Shown one piece after another: positions 1 to 5,118 of a DNA stretch of 9,530 bases. Each line of letters begins with the position of its first letter. The stretch's first letter is position 1. Location: assembly GCF_015058545.1 (NCBI RefSeq), contig NZ_SVCB01000105.1, positions 1-9,530 of the forward strand, in the 5' to 3' direction. Origin of the DNA: Veillonella sp. (GTDB taxonomy: Bacteria > Bacillota > Negativicutes > Veillonellales > Veillonellaceae). The position numbers were made by a program, and so were the translations under genes. Below the pieces are notes generated by a model that saw nothing but the letters and a program-made list of their open reading frames with translations, was not told the origin of the DNA and did not search any database.

Positions 1-3
1 AAC

Positions 4-12
4 ATCCTTTCG
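4..12 (-). promoter_or_regulatory. Ribosome binding site of a minus-strand gene starting beyond the left edge
   Basis: Read on the minus strand the first 12 bases are CGAAAGGATGTT. This closely matches the ribosome binding site and spacer in front of the AroE-AroK fusion in this window (GGAAAGGATATT, then ATTATG). A start codon would therefore fall just outside the window. The gene itself is not visible, so nothing can be said about its product. Confidence 0.5.
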
Positions 13-40
13 TTAATTGTTAGCACCTTTATTGTATCGG

Positions 41-70
41 ATTTTATTCAATATATCTTTTTTTGTGCAA
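41..70 (-). promoter_or_regulatory. Candidate sigma-70-type promoter, leftward
   Basis: On the minus strand TTGCAC (65-70) and TAAAAT (41-46) are separated by 18 bases. A transcript would start near position 34 and give a leader of about 35 nt to the ribosome binding site at the left edge. The region is AT-rich, so chance matches are likely, but spacing and placement suit a promoter for the off-window gene. Confidence 0.4.
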
Positions 71-120
71 AAAAAAGTAGGCGCCAAGAGGACACGCAAC
101 TAGCGTTTCTCTTTAGCGCC
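69..120 (-). terminator. Intrinsic terminator, leftward
   Basis: An imperfect hairpin pairs GGCGC (80-84) with GCGCC (116-120). It continues through AAGAG/CTCTT and ACGC/GCGT arms around a short loop near 98-102. On the minus strand it is followed by TAC and eight T residues (76 down to 69). On the plus strand there is no T-tract after it, so it works leftward only. No minus-strand gene is visible immediately upstream, so it either ends a short non-coding transcript or acts as an attenuator. Confidence 0.6.
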
Positions 121-129
121 CCAAAATAA

Positions 130-135
130 ATTATA
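130..135 (-). promoter_or_regulatory. Possible -10 element, leftward
   Basis: The minus strand reads TATAAT at 135-130. The sequence 17 bases upstream (CTTTAA) is a poor -35, while a TTGACT lies 21 bases upstream, which is too far. If used, transcription would begin almost at the base of the hairpin at 80-120 and stop within about 55 nt. This is a weak call in AT-rich DNA. Confidence 0.2.
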
Positions 136-152
136 GAACCTATTTTTTTACA

Positions 153-179
153 TTAAAGTCAATTAGAAAATGACTTTAA
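153..179. repeat. 9-bp inverted repeat
   Basis: TTAAAGTCA (153-161) and TGACTTTAA (171-179) are perfect inverted arms around a 9-base spacer. No T-tract follows directly on either strand; seven T residues on the plus strand begin 14 bases further on. It could be a weak terminator or a protein-binding site between the outward-facing transcription units. Confidence 0.35.
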
Positions 180-275
180 GTTATATAGCCGGTTTTTTTG
201 ACGATAATTATGCATAATCGATACGGATATTTATGTCGAAAATTCATTTTAAATATTCCTTATATTCAAAAGGTT

Positions 276-284
276 TGTTATAAT
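276..284 (+). promoter_or_regulatory. Extended -10 promoter of the structured RNA
   Basis: TGTTATAAT (276-284) is a perfect -10 hexamer preceded by the TGn of an extended -10 element. The sequence 17 bases upstream (TTCCTT, 256-261) is a poor -35, which is common for extended -10 promoters. Transcription would begin near 291, just ahead of the first helix of the candidate RNA. Confidence 0.6.
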
Positions 285-290
285 ATACCT

Positions 291-587
291 AGTATTCAAG
301 GCTGTCAGCTTTCTGTCGAACCGGCAGGGATAGATTAAAGGTATAGGTTATTTCGAGGAGTTGGACAGACAGTATAGATTCGAATATACTGCATAGATGA
401 CAGTACAGGTAAGACTGAGACCTGTGAAGAGTGATGGACAGTAGCTAAGTCTATGACCGGTAATTGCAGGCCTCGTGTCTTATCGGGATAGCGATTAGGG
501 ACGCGGATATCCATTAGATTAGGTTATACCGAGCAAAAATATATATATGTATAACAGAGAGCAGTCTATGAAAATAGACTGTTTTTT
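291..587 (+). ncRNA. Candidate structured non-coding RNA, family not recognised
   Basis: About 300 nt without a plausible open reading frame lie between an extended -10 promoter and an intrinsic terminator. Compatible helices can be drawn by eye. CTGTC 313-317 pairs with GGCAG 323-327. GGTATA 340-345 pairs with TATACC 525-530 and closes the body. CGAGG 354-358 pairs with CCTCG 471-475. CAGTATA 370-376 pairs with TATACTG 385-391. CATAGA 392-397 pairs with TCTATG 450-455 and encloses ACAGGT 405-410 paired with ACCTGT 420-425. An alternative helix TCGTGTC 473-479 with GACGCGG 500-506 would compete with the CGAGG helix. I looked for hallmarks of RNase P, SRP RNA, tmRNA, T-box, and SAM, TPP, FMN and lysine riboswitches and found none. 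It may be a trans-acting RNA or an upstream cis-regulatory leader. Its function is unknown to me. Confidence 0.5.
562..587 (+). terminator. Intrinsic terminator of the candidate RNA
   Basis: CAGTCTAT (562-569) and ATAGACTG (574-581) form a perfect 8-bp stem closed by a GAAA tetraloop. Six T residues (582-587) follow. This is a textbook rho-independent terminator on the plus strand, with no T-tract on the other strand. Confidence 0.85.
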
Positions 588-798
588 CTTTGCCGGCTTA
601 TTTTGGTAATGTATTGAGAATTATTGCAAAAATTGAAAAAAGTTCGACGAAATCGGTCGAAATAAGCGTAAAATGAATAATAATATACAATAGGACTGGC
701 AAAAAATGTACAGTTGTAGTAAAATAAAGTACATGCAACAGAGAGTCAAAGATTCGTCAGTAATAAATTGATGAAAATCAAAAAGTTAAATTTCGCTG
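588..798. other. AT-rich intergenic spacer with two inverted repeats
   Basis: I see no gene here. TTCGAC (643-648) and GTCGAA (656-661) form a 6-bp inverted repeat with a 7-base spacer, a size usual for a dimeric regulator's operator. ATGTAC (706-711) and GTACAT (729-734) form another with a 17-base spacer. TACAAT (686-691) resembles a -10 but has no good -35. The stretch lies between the terminator at 562-587 and the promoter of the T-box leader. Confidence 0.35.
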
Positions 799-827
799 TT
801 GACAGTATTAATTCATAGTGATATAGT
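799..827 (+). promoter_or_regulatory. Sigma-70-type promoter of the cysKE operon
   Basis: TTGACA (799-804) is a perfect -35 and TATAGT (822-827) a near-perfect -10, with the ideal 17-base spacer. Transcription would start near 834, just ahead of Stem I of the T-box leader. This is the best promoter match in the window. Confidence 0.85.
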
Positions 828-833
828 AGGTTT

Positions 834-1163
834 ATGATTTGAATAGAAATCAGGACGAGGAAGAGAAAAGTACATATACTATTGTATGTGCAGCGAGCCC
901 GGACGGTGAAAGCGGGTCTTATGAAGTGTATGGAAGTGCATCTCGGAGTTATTAAGGCAAAGCTATAGTCATATAGGGGAGTCTTATTCGGGGGTCGCCC
1001 GTTATAGCGAATCTGTATAGAGTTAAACAGATAGAAGTGAAATACTTCGGAGAATATGTGTTTAATAGTACAGCAAAGGTTTGATTGTGCGCACAGTCAA
1101 ATGAAACAAGGTGGAACCGCGATATATCGCCCTTGGTCACAAATGTGACCAAGGGCTTTTTTT
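834..1163 (+). promoter_or_regulatory. Cysteine-specific T-box leader (tRNA-Cys-sensing) of cysKE
   Basis: T-box leaders read uncharged tRNA and let transcription continue when the matching amino acid is short. The hallmark T-box AAGGTGGAACCGCG lies at 1108-1121. Stem I shows a lower helix (CGAG/CTCG), a distal GGTGAAAG element near 904-911 flanked by GCCCG and CGGGT arms, and the specifier region GAAGTGCAT, in which TGC (937-939) is a cysteine codon followed by a purine. Stem III is the hairpin at about 1080-1101. The variable base in TGGA (1112-1115) is A, which pairs with discriminator U, the usual base of tRNA-Cys. In the antiterminator AAGG (1108-1111) can pair with CCTT (1131-1134), while the latter also belongs to the terminator. 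Codon, discriminator match and downstream cysteine genes all agree. Confidence 0.93.
1129..1163 (+). terminator. Regulated terminator of the T-box leader
   Basis: A perfect 12-bp stem (1129-1140 with 1145-1156) with an AAAT loop is followed by seven T residues. Its 5' arm overlaps the bases needed for the antiterminator, which makes the two structures mutually exclusive. With charged tRNA-Cys the terminator should form and stop transcription before cysK. Confidence 0.93.
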
Positions 1164-1204
1164 ATTAGGGCTGAGAGACTCTATGAGAAAGGACGATAAT
1201 TATT

Positions 1205-2125
1205 ATGAGTACAAAACCTGTAAATGACACATTAAAATTGATTGGTAATACTCCTGTATATCAAATTGGAGATTCTAACGTTTTTGTTAAATTGGAAAAA
1301 TACAATGCCGGCGGCAGTGTTAAAGACCGTGCCGTTTATGGTATGTTGCGCGACGCTCAGCAGAAAGGTTTAATCAAACCTGACACTATCTTGGTAGAAG
1401 CAACTTCCGGTAACACCGGTATCGCACTTGCCATGTTAGGCGCTGTTTTAGGTATTAAAGTTGTTATTTTAATGCCTGAAAGCATGAGTAAAGAACGTCG
1501 TGAATTGGTAAAAGCATATGGTGCTCAGTTAATCTTAACACCAAAAGCAACCGGTATGAAAGGTGCTTTGGCAAAAGCTCAGGAAATTCTTGATGCTAAC
1601 CCAAGTGCCGTAACTTTGGGTCAGTTCGTAAACCCTGCTAACCCTGGAATTCACTACGAAACAACTGCTACCGAAATTATTGAACAAGTTCCTAATGTGG
1701 GCATCATCGTTGCCGGCGTAGGTACCGGCGGTACTTTCACCGGTGTGGCTCGTAAATTGAAAGAACACAATGACAATGTGAAAGCTGTTGCGGTTGAACC
1801 GGCAGGTTCCCCAATGATTTCCGAAGGCAAAGGTGGCGCTCATAAAATCCAAGGTATCGGTGCCGGTTTCATTCCTGAAAACTTCGACCAATCCCTTATG
1901 GATGAAGTTGTAACCGTAACTGATGATGACGCTATCGCTCAAGTACAGACTTTCATGCGCGAAAGCGGTATCAGCATCGGTATTTCTGCCGGCGCAGCTA
2001 TTAAAGCAGCTAAAGACTTAGCCGCTAAAAACCCTGGTGTGCCTGTAGTAGCTATCGCTCCGGACGGAGTTGAAAAATACTTATCCATGCTTGAATTTGA
2101 TGATGTTGAATATGTAAAAGCCTAA
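1205..2125 (+). CDS. cysK: Cysteine synthase (O-acetylserine sulfhydrylase)
   Basis: This cytoplasmic PLP enzyme makes cysteine from O-acetylserine and sulfide. The 306-residue length is typical for the CysK/CysM fold-type II family. Visible motifs are the PLP lysine K40 in AGGSVKDR, the substrate-binding TSGNTG at 67-72, the phosphate-binding loop GTGGT at 173-177, KIQGIGAGF at 214-222, and S261 in GISAGAA, which contacts the PLP pyridine nitrogen. KIQGIGAGFIP favours CysK over CysM. The start is the only suitable ATG after AAAGGA at 1188-1193; the 11-base spacing is somewhat long. It is the first gene behind the cysteine T-box, so it should be expressed when charged tRNA-Cys is scarce, and it is followed by cysE, which supplies its substrate. 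Confidence 0.96.
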   Translation: MSTKPVNDTLKLIGNTPVYQIGDSNVFVKLEKYNAGGSVKDRAVYGMLRDAQQKGLIKPDTILVEATSGNTGIALAMLGAVLGIKVVILMPESMSKERRELVKAYGAQLILTPKATGMKGALAKAQEILDANPSAVTLGQFVNPANPGIHYETTATEIIEQVPNVGIIVAGVGTGGTFTGVARKLKEHNDNVKAVAVEPAGSPMISEGKGGAHKIQGIGAGFIPENFDQSLMDEVVTVTDDDAIAQVQTFMRESGISIGISAGAAIKAAKDLAAKNPGVPVVAIAPDGVEKYLSMLEFDDVEYVKA

Positions 2126-2255
2126 GCATCTGACGACATAATCGTTCGGGGGGAACGACCATAAGTTGACTTAGGTTTAGCTTGAAGAGAGATGAACGGC
2201 CAGCTATATGGCCATAGATATTTAGGGGCTGGGGGAATACCGGCCGGGAGGATGT
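2126..2255 (+). other. cysK-cysE intergenic spacer with two small hairpins
   Basis: TCGTTC (2142-2147) and GAACGA (2153-2158) form a 6-bp stem with a G-only loop. GGCCA (2198-2202) and TGGCC (2209-2213) form a 5-bp stem. Neither is followed by a T-tract, so they are not obvious terminators. They may adjust mRNA stability or the relative yield of the two enzymes. No convincing separate promoter is visible, so I read cysK and cysE as co-transcribed. Confidence 0.35.
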
Positions 2256-2891
2256 ATGAAAGAACTTTGGCAAGCGATTCGCTATAATATTAAGCGCGTT
2301 ATGGATTCAGATCCGGCTGCCACATCAGTATTGATGGTATTGTGGACCTATCCGCATATAACAGCTTTGTTCTGGCATTTCTTTGCCCATCGTTTGTATA
2401 AACATGGTTTCAAATTATTGGCCAGACGCGTGGCACTGCATTCGCGTAATGCGACGGGGATTGAAATCCATCCGGGCGCACAAATCGGTAAAGGTTTATT
2501 CATTGATCACGGCATGGGTGTCGTAATCGGTGAAACTGCCATTGTTGGCGATAATGTAACCTTGTTCCACGGCGTAACATTGGGCGGCATGAGCTCAAGA
2601 CGCGTGAAACGCCATCCAACGGTCGGTGACGACGTGCTTATCGGTGCCGGTACTAAAGTACTGGGCGACATTATGGTAGGCAGCGGTAGCCGGATAGGCT
2701 GTAATCTGGTTATTAAACGTGATGTACCTGAGAATGTGGTCATCTATGAAACGGAACCTGAAAACATCGTTGTTCGCAAGATTCGTTCGACGATTCACTT
2801 GGTGGACAGCCACTCACGTAAACATATGCCACGGCATAAAGTAGCCTTCACACCAAAGAATATGACCGACGACATGGCTTGGTTCATTTAA
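2256..2891 (+). CDS. cysE: Serine O-acetyltransferase
   Basis: The enzyme acetylates serine with acetyl-CoA to give O-acetylserine, the substrate of the adjacent cysK product. The N-terminal helical part carries the family DPAA motif at 19-22. From about residue 69 to 175 runs a left-handed beta-helix of hexapeptide repeats (IHPGAQIGKGLFIDHG onward). H85 in DHGMGVVIGE and H120 in KRHP correspond to the catalytic and substrate-binding histidines of the family. At 211 residues it is a short form compared with the roughly 270 of enterobacterial CysE, which has a longer N-terminal domain. The C-terminus ends in isoleucine (DDMAWFI), the residue known from other CysE proteins to insert into the CysK active site. 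The start at 2256 follows GGGAGGA with close spacing. An ATG at 2252 is out of frame. Confidence 0.95.
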   Translation: MKELWQAIRYNIKRVMDSDPAATSVLMVLWTYPHITALFWHFFAHRLYKHGFKLLARRVALHSRNATGIEIHPGAQIGKGLFIDHGMGVVIGETAIVGDNVTLFHGVTLGGMSSRRVKRHPTVGDDVLIGAGTKVLGDIMVGSGSRIGCNLVIKRDVPENVVIYETEPENIVVRKIRSTIHLVDSHSRKHMPRHKVAFTPKNMTDDMAWFI

Positions 2892-3197
2892 AACAACATA
2901 TTATACGTTATATACAGATATCGGCCGTATATAACGTAGGCATTATTATTGTAAAATATATGTGGATGTGACAATCTCGTTTTAAATGAAACAGTCTGAC
3001 CGTCAGGCTTTGATTTGGTTGAAATTATTCTCCAAACAGCAGCGGGGGCTGGGTTTGGGGAGTTGACAAAGAAGAGAATAAATTGAGTTTTACACTAAAC
3101 AACGTATCCTATAGAAACAAGTACTAAAGAAGGTACTTAACGAATTATCATACTTAAAACTTACTAAACAAACTTACCACAAAAACTTATATACCGG
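2892..3197. other. Gene-free region with hairpins and ACTTA repeats
   Basis: I see no credible gene. A perfect 12-bp inverted repeat (2904-2915 with 2927-2938) begins 12 nt after cysE but has no T-tract. A G-rich hairpin pairs CTCC, AAAC and CAGC (3030-3043) with GCTG, GTTT and GGAG (3048-3062). A TTGACA at 3063-3068 has no -10 at a usable distance. AAGTAC and GTACTT arms (about 3119-3138) form a small hairpin. ACTTA recurs at 3135, 3152, 3159, 3172 and 3185, the last three 13 bases apart. This is probably the 3' untranslated region of the cys transcript. Confidence 0.4.
2904..2938 (+). repeat. 12-bp inverted repeat after cysE
   Basis: The arms TACGTTATATAC and GTATATAACGTA are perfectly complementary around an 11-base spacer. 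The stem is AT-rich and no U-tract follows on either strand, so it is not a standard terminator. It could stabilise the 3' end of the cysE message or serve as a binding site. Confidence 0.5.
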
Positions 3198-3245
3198 AAA
3201 AGAGGTTTGAAGTTGAGCACCATGGCTCAGCTTCAAACCTCTTTT
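3198..3245. terminator. Bidirectional terminator between cysE and aroQ
   Basis: An 11-bp perfect stem (GAGGTTTGAAG 3202-3212 with CTTCAAACCTC 3231-3241) continues past a T-G mismatch/wobble into TGAGC/GCTCA (3214-3218 with 3225-3229) and closes on ACCATG. AAAA (3198-3201) and TTTT (3242-3245) flank it, so both strands end in a short U-tract. It lies 39 nt after the aroQ stop on the minus strand and collects plus-strand transcription from cysE. Confidence 0.85.
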
Positions 3246-3284
3246 CTTGTAATTATTGAATTTTATCAGGCCCTAAAAGGCGTC

Positions 3285-3725
3285 TTATTCCTTATCGCCA
3301 TACGTATCAATGAGATAATCTATGGCTTCGATATAGCCTTTAAGCCCGTGGCCTTTGATGGTTTTTTCAGCATATTCGCTTACATAGGAGACATGACGAA
3401 AGCTTTCCCGTTCATCAGGATTGGAGATGTGCACTTCCACCGTAGGGAGGGCAATCGCTTTTAAGGCGTCAAGAATAGCTATTGATGTATGCGTATAAGC
3501 GGCCGGATTAATAATGATGGCTTCCGCGTCATTATGGGCCGCCTGAATTCGGTCTACCAAGCTGCCTTCGTGATTGCTCTGATAAAAACTAACCGCGATG
3601 TGGCGAGCGTGAGCATGTTGGCGAATCATTTGGACGAGATGTTCATACGTTTCAGAGCCGTAAATATCCGGCTCTCTTAAACCTAACAGATTAATATTAG
3701 GGCCGTTAAGAATTAAAATGTGCAT
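3285..3725 (-). CDS. aroQ: Type II 3-dehydroquinate dehydratase
   Basis: The enzyme dehydrates 3-dehydroquinate to 3-dehydroshikimate, the third step of the shikimate pathway, and normally forms a dodecamer. The 146 residues match the small type II family, not the unrelated type I AroD. The N-terminus ILNGPNINLLG is diagnostic. R17 and the catalytic Y22 lie in the lid loop (LREPDIYG). N73 is in INPAAYTHTS, H99 in EVHISN, and R110 follows. I chose ATG at 3725, not the upstream in-frame ATG at 3776, because the ribosome binding site GAGGAGGA sits directly ahead of it and the family sequence begins there. It overlaps the 3' end of the aroE-aroK gene by 20 nt, which suggests translational coupling. 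It is the last gene of the aro operon, followed by the bidirectional terminator. Confidence 0.95.
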   Translation of the reverse strand: MHILILNGPNINLLGLREPDIYGSETYEHLVQMIRQHAHARHIAVSFYQSNHEGSLVDRIQAAHNDAEAIIINPAAYTHTSIAILDALKAIALPTVEVHISNPDERESFRHVSYVSEYAEKTIKGHGLKGYIEAIDYLIDTYGDKE

Positions 3726-4965
3726 GATATTCCTCCTCGATTTGAGCAGCTCCGGTATCCGGATCGTGTATGTCAAAACTACATTGTGAAAAAGCTTCGT
3801 ACAGCGGTTCTCTTACAGTATATAAAGACTCTAAACGCCCCAAACCACCTTGTGAAAGCGGACGACCGTCAATGGCTAATTTCTCAAGGGGGCGGCGAAG
3901 CCAATAGATACGACCGTTCTGGCGCAAAATCGGAAAATTAACCGGCTGGGTTACAACGCCGCCGCCGGTGGCAATAATGGCACCGGTGGTTTTGCAAAGT
4001 TCGGCCAAGAGGGCCGTTTCTTTTTCGCGAAAGGCAGGTTCCCCATAGGTTTTAATATATTCGCCGGGATGACAGTATCGTTCTTCAAATACATCATCAC
4101 AGTCGATGAGCGGTCGCTGTAAGCGTTTCGCAAGAGCGGTGGCGATAGTTGTTTTGCCTACACCGGGCATGCCGATGAGGATAATATTTTCTTGAGCATG
4201 ACGCATTTGGCGAATAATATTCTCTGTCGCTTCCGGTGGAAAGTCTTTTTGCATAAAGAGCTTAGCCGCCGCCACTGCTTGCCCGACCAGCATGGGGAGG
4301 CCGTCGGTATAGGGAATTCCGCGTTTCTCCGCTTCTATAAGCAGAGCCGTGCGATACGGATTATAAATCACATCGGCTACACCTTTGAGTTTGGGAAAAT
4401 CATCCAGTGAAATTAAGCTATCCGGACAATTCGGAAAAGTCCCGACCGGCGTGGCATTGATGAGTACATCGGCATCAGCGCCATAATGTTTAGCTTCACT
4501 ATAAAAAGGGGCTGTTTTGCGGGAGAGATGGATAATCTCTTTGGCCTCCAAATCGGTTAAAGCCACATGAATCGTATGAGCCGTAGCACCGTCACCTAAA
4601 ATGACAACTTTTTGACCTTTGATGGAGATACCGGCTCGTTCCAACATGTAGATGAAACCATCGTAGTCCGTATTGTGGCCGTACCAAGTATTGTCGGCTT
4701 GGCGCACCATGGTGTTGACGGCGCCGATATGTTTGGCCGCGTCGGATAAAGTATGGCAGGCACTCATGACGTCTTTTTTATACGGAATAGTAACGTTCAG
4801 GCCCTTCAGTTCGGATTGACCTAAGAACTCGGTTAATTCGTGAGGAGCTCGTTCGTACAGTACATAGTCGGGATTGCCGAGAGCCTTATGAATTTGTGGG
4901 GAATAGCTGTGCCCCAAGGTTTTGCCCAGGAGGCCGAAAGGGGTCAGCGTAGATGTATGATTCAT
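3706..4965 (-). CDS. aroE-aroK: Bifunctional shikimate dehydrogenase / shikimate kinase (AroE-AroK fusion)
   Basis: One 419-residue protein carries two successive activities: NADPH-dependent reduction of 3-dehydroshikimate to shikimate, then its phosphorylation by ATP. Residues 1 to about 245 are AroE, with HSYSP at 19-23, the catalytic lysine K63 in NVTIPYK, D100 in GHNTDYDGF, the nucleotide loop GDGATA at 124-129, INATPVG, and MLVGQA near 225-230. After a linker of roughly 15 residues, AroK begins with the Walker A loop GMPGVGKTT at 265-273. It continues with DCDD near 288, FREKE near 312, GGG at 334-336, the lid GRPL with R368, and VREPLY near 384. SRK at 148-150 replaces the usual NRT for the NADP phosphate. 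I use ATG 4965, preceded by GGAAAGGA, instead of ATG 4986, which lies ahead of that site. Both halves look intact, with no frameshift. Confidence 0.94.
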   Translation of the reverse strand: MNHTSTLTPFGLLGKTLGHSYSPQIHKALGNPDYVLYERAPHELTEFLGQSELKGLNVTIPYKKDVMSACHTLSDAAKHIGAVNTMVRQADNTWYGHNTDYDGFIYMLERAGISIKGQKVVILGDGATAHTIHVALTDLEAKEIIHLSRKTAPFYSEAKHYGADADVLINATPVGTFPNCPDSLISLDDFPKLKGVADVIYNPYRTALLIEAEKRGIPYTDGLPMLVGQAVAAAKLFMQKDFPPEATENIIRQMRHAQENIILIGMPGVGKTTIATALAKRLQRPLIDCDDVFEERYCHPGEYIKTYGEPAFREKETALLAELCKTTGAIIATGGGVVTQPVNFPILRQNGRIYWLRRPLEKLAIDGRPLSQGGLGRLESLYTVREPLYEAFSQCSFDIHDPDTGAAQIEEEYHAHFNS

Positions 4966-5095
4966 AATAATATCCTTTCCGTTCATGGGAAATGTGTTTT
5001 TCGGTACCGACTATAATAGCTAGTCGAATCTTAGGAAAATATTAGCTTACCGTAATCAAATATAGTACTCTTGTTAATCAAATTTGGTGCTCTTA
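4966..5095 (-). other. aroC to aroE-aroK spacer with palindromes
   Basis: This 130-base gap is the longest within the aro operon. Besides the 22-base tandem repeat at its aroC end it contains the perfect 10-bp palindrome TCGGTACCGA (5001-5010) and an inverted repeat CGACTA (5008-5013) / TAGTCG (5021-5026). On the minus strand TATTAT or TATAGT in this inverted repeat resembles a -10, but no good -35 stands upstream. An internal promoter or a processing hairpin is possible; neither is well supported. Confidence 0.3.
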
Positions 5096-5118
5096 TTAAT
5101 CAAATTTAATCGTATTGT
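5053..5118. repeat. 22-bp tandem repeat spanning the aroC stop codon
   Basis: A unit beginning TAATCAAAT occurs at 5053, 5075 and 5097, exactly 22 bases apart. Units two and three share TTAATCAAATTT. Unit one differs at a few positions (TAATCAAATATAGTACTCTTG against TAATCAAATTTGGTGCTCTTA), and unit three is incomplete because it runs into aroC coding sequence. The aroC stop codon and last codons lie in the third unit. The array therefore looks like duplication of the end of aroC into the spacer. Confidence 0.75.

Noticed and set aside
412..425. CTGAGACCTG as part of a TPP riboswitch
   Set aside because: Only short chance similarity; the conserved ACCTGATCTGGATAATGCCAGCG-like second half is missing, and the bases fit a simple hairpin.
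291..587. Candidate RNA as RNase P RNA, tmRNA or SRP RNA
   Set aside because: The GAGGAAAGTCC core of RNase P, the tRNA-like ends and tag frame of tmRNA, and the GGAAGGAAGCAGC-type SRP loop are all absent.
952..1152. Minus-strand open frame of 66 codons
   Set aside because: It lies entirely within the plus-strand T-box leader, has no ribosome binding site and its composition follows the RNA structure.
1535..1942. Minus-strand open frame of 135 codons
   Set aside because: It is antisense to the conserved part of cysK; the protein has no recognisable family features and the sense gene explains the sequence.
3063..3096. TTGACA at 3063 as a promoter
   Set aside because: The nearest -10-like sequence (TACACT, 3091-3096) is 22 bases away, which is too far, and no gene follows on the plus strand.
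3207..3464. Plus-strand open frame of 85 codons
   Set aside because: It begins inside the bidirectional terminator and runs antisense to aroQ, whose motifs are complete.
3726..3776. ATG at 3776 as the start of aroQ
   Set aside because: It would add 17 residues not seen in type II dehydroquinases; the strong GAGGAGGA site directly precedes ATG 3725.
4966..4986. ATG at 4986 as the start of aroE-aroK
   Set aside because: It lies ahead of the GGAAAGGA ribosome binding site at 4973-4980; ATG 4965 is correctly spaced after that site and begins the family sequence.
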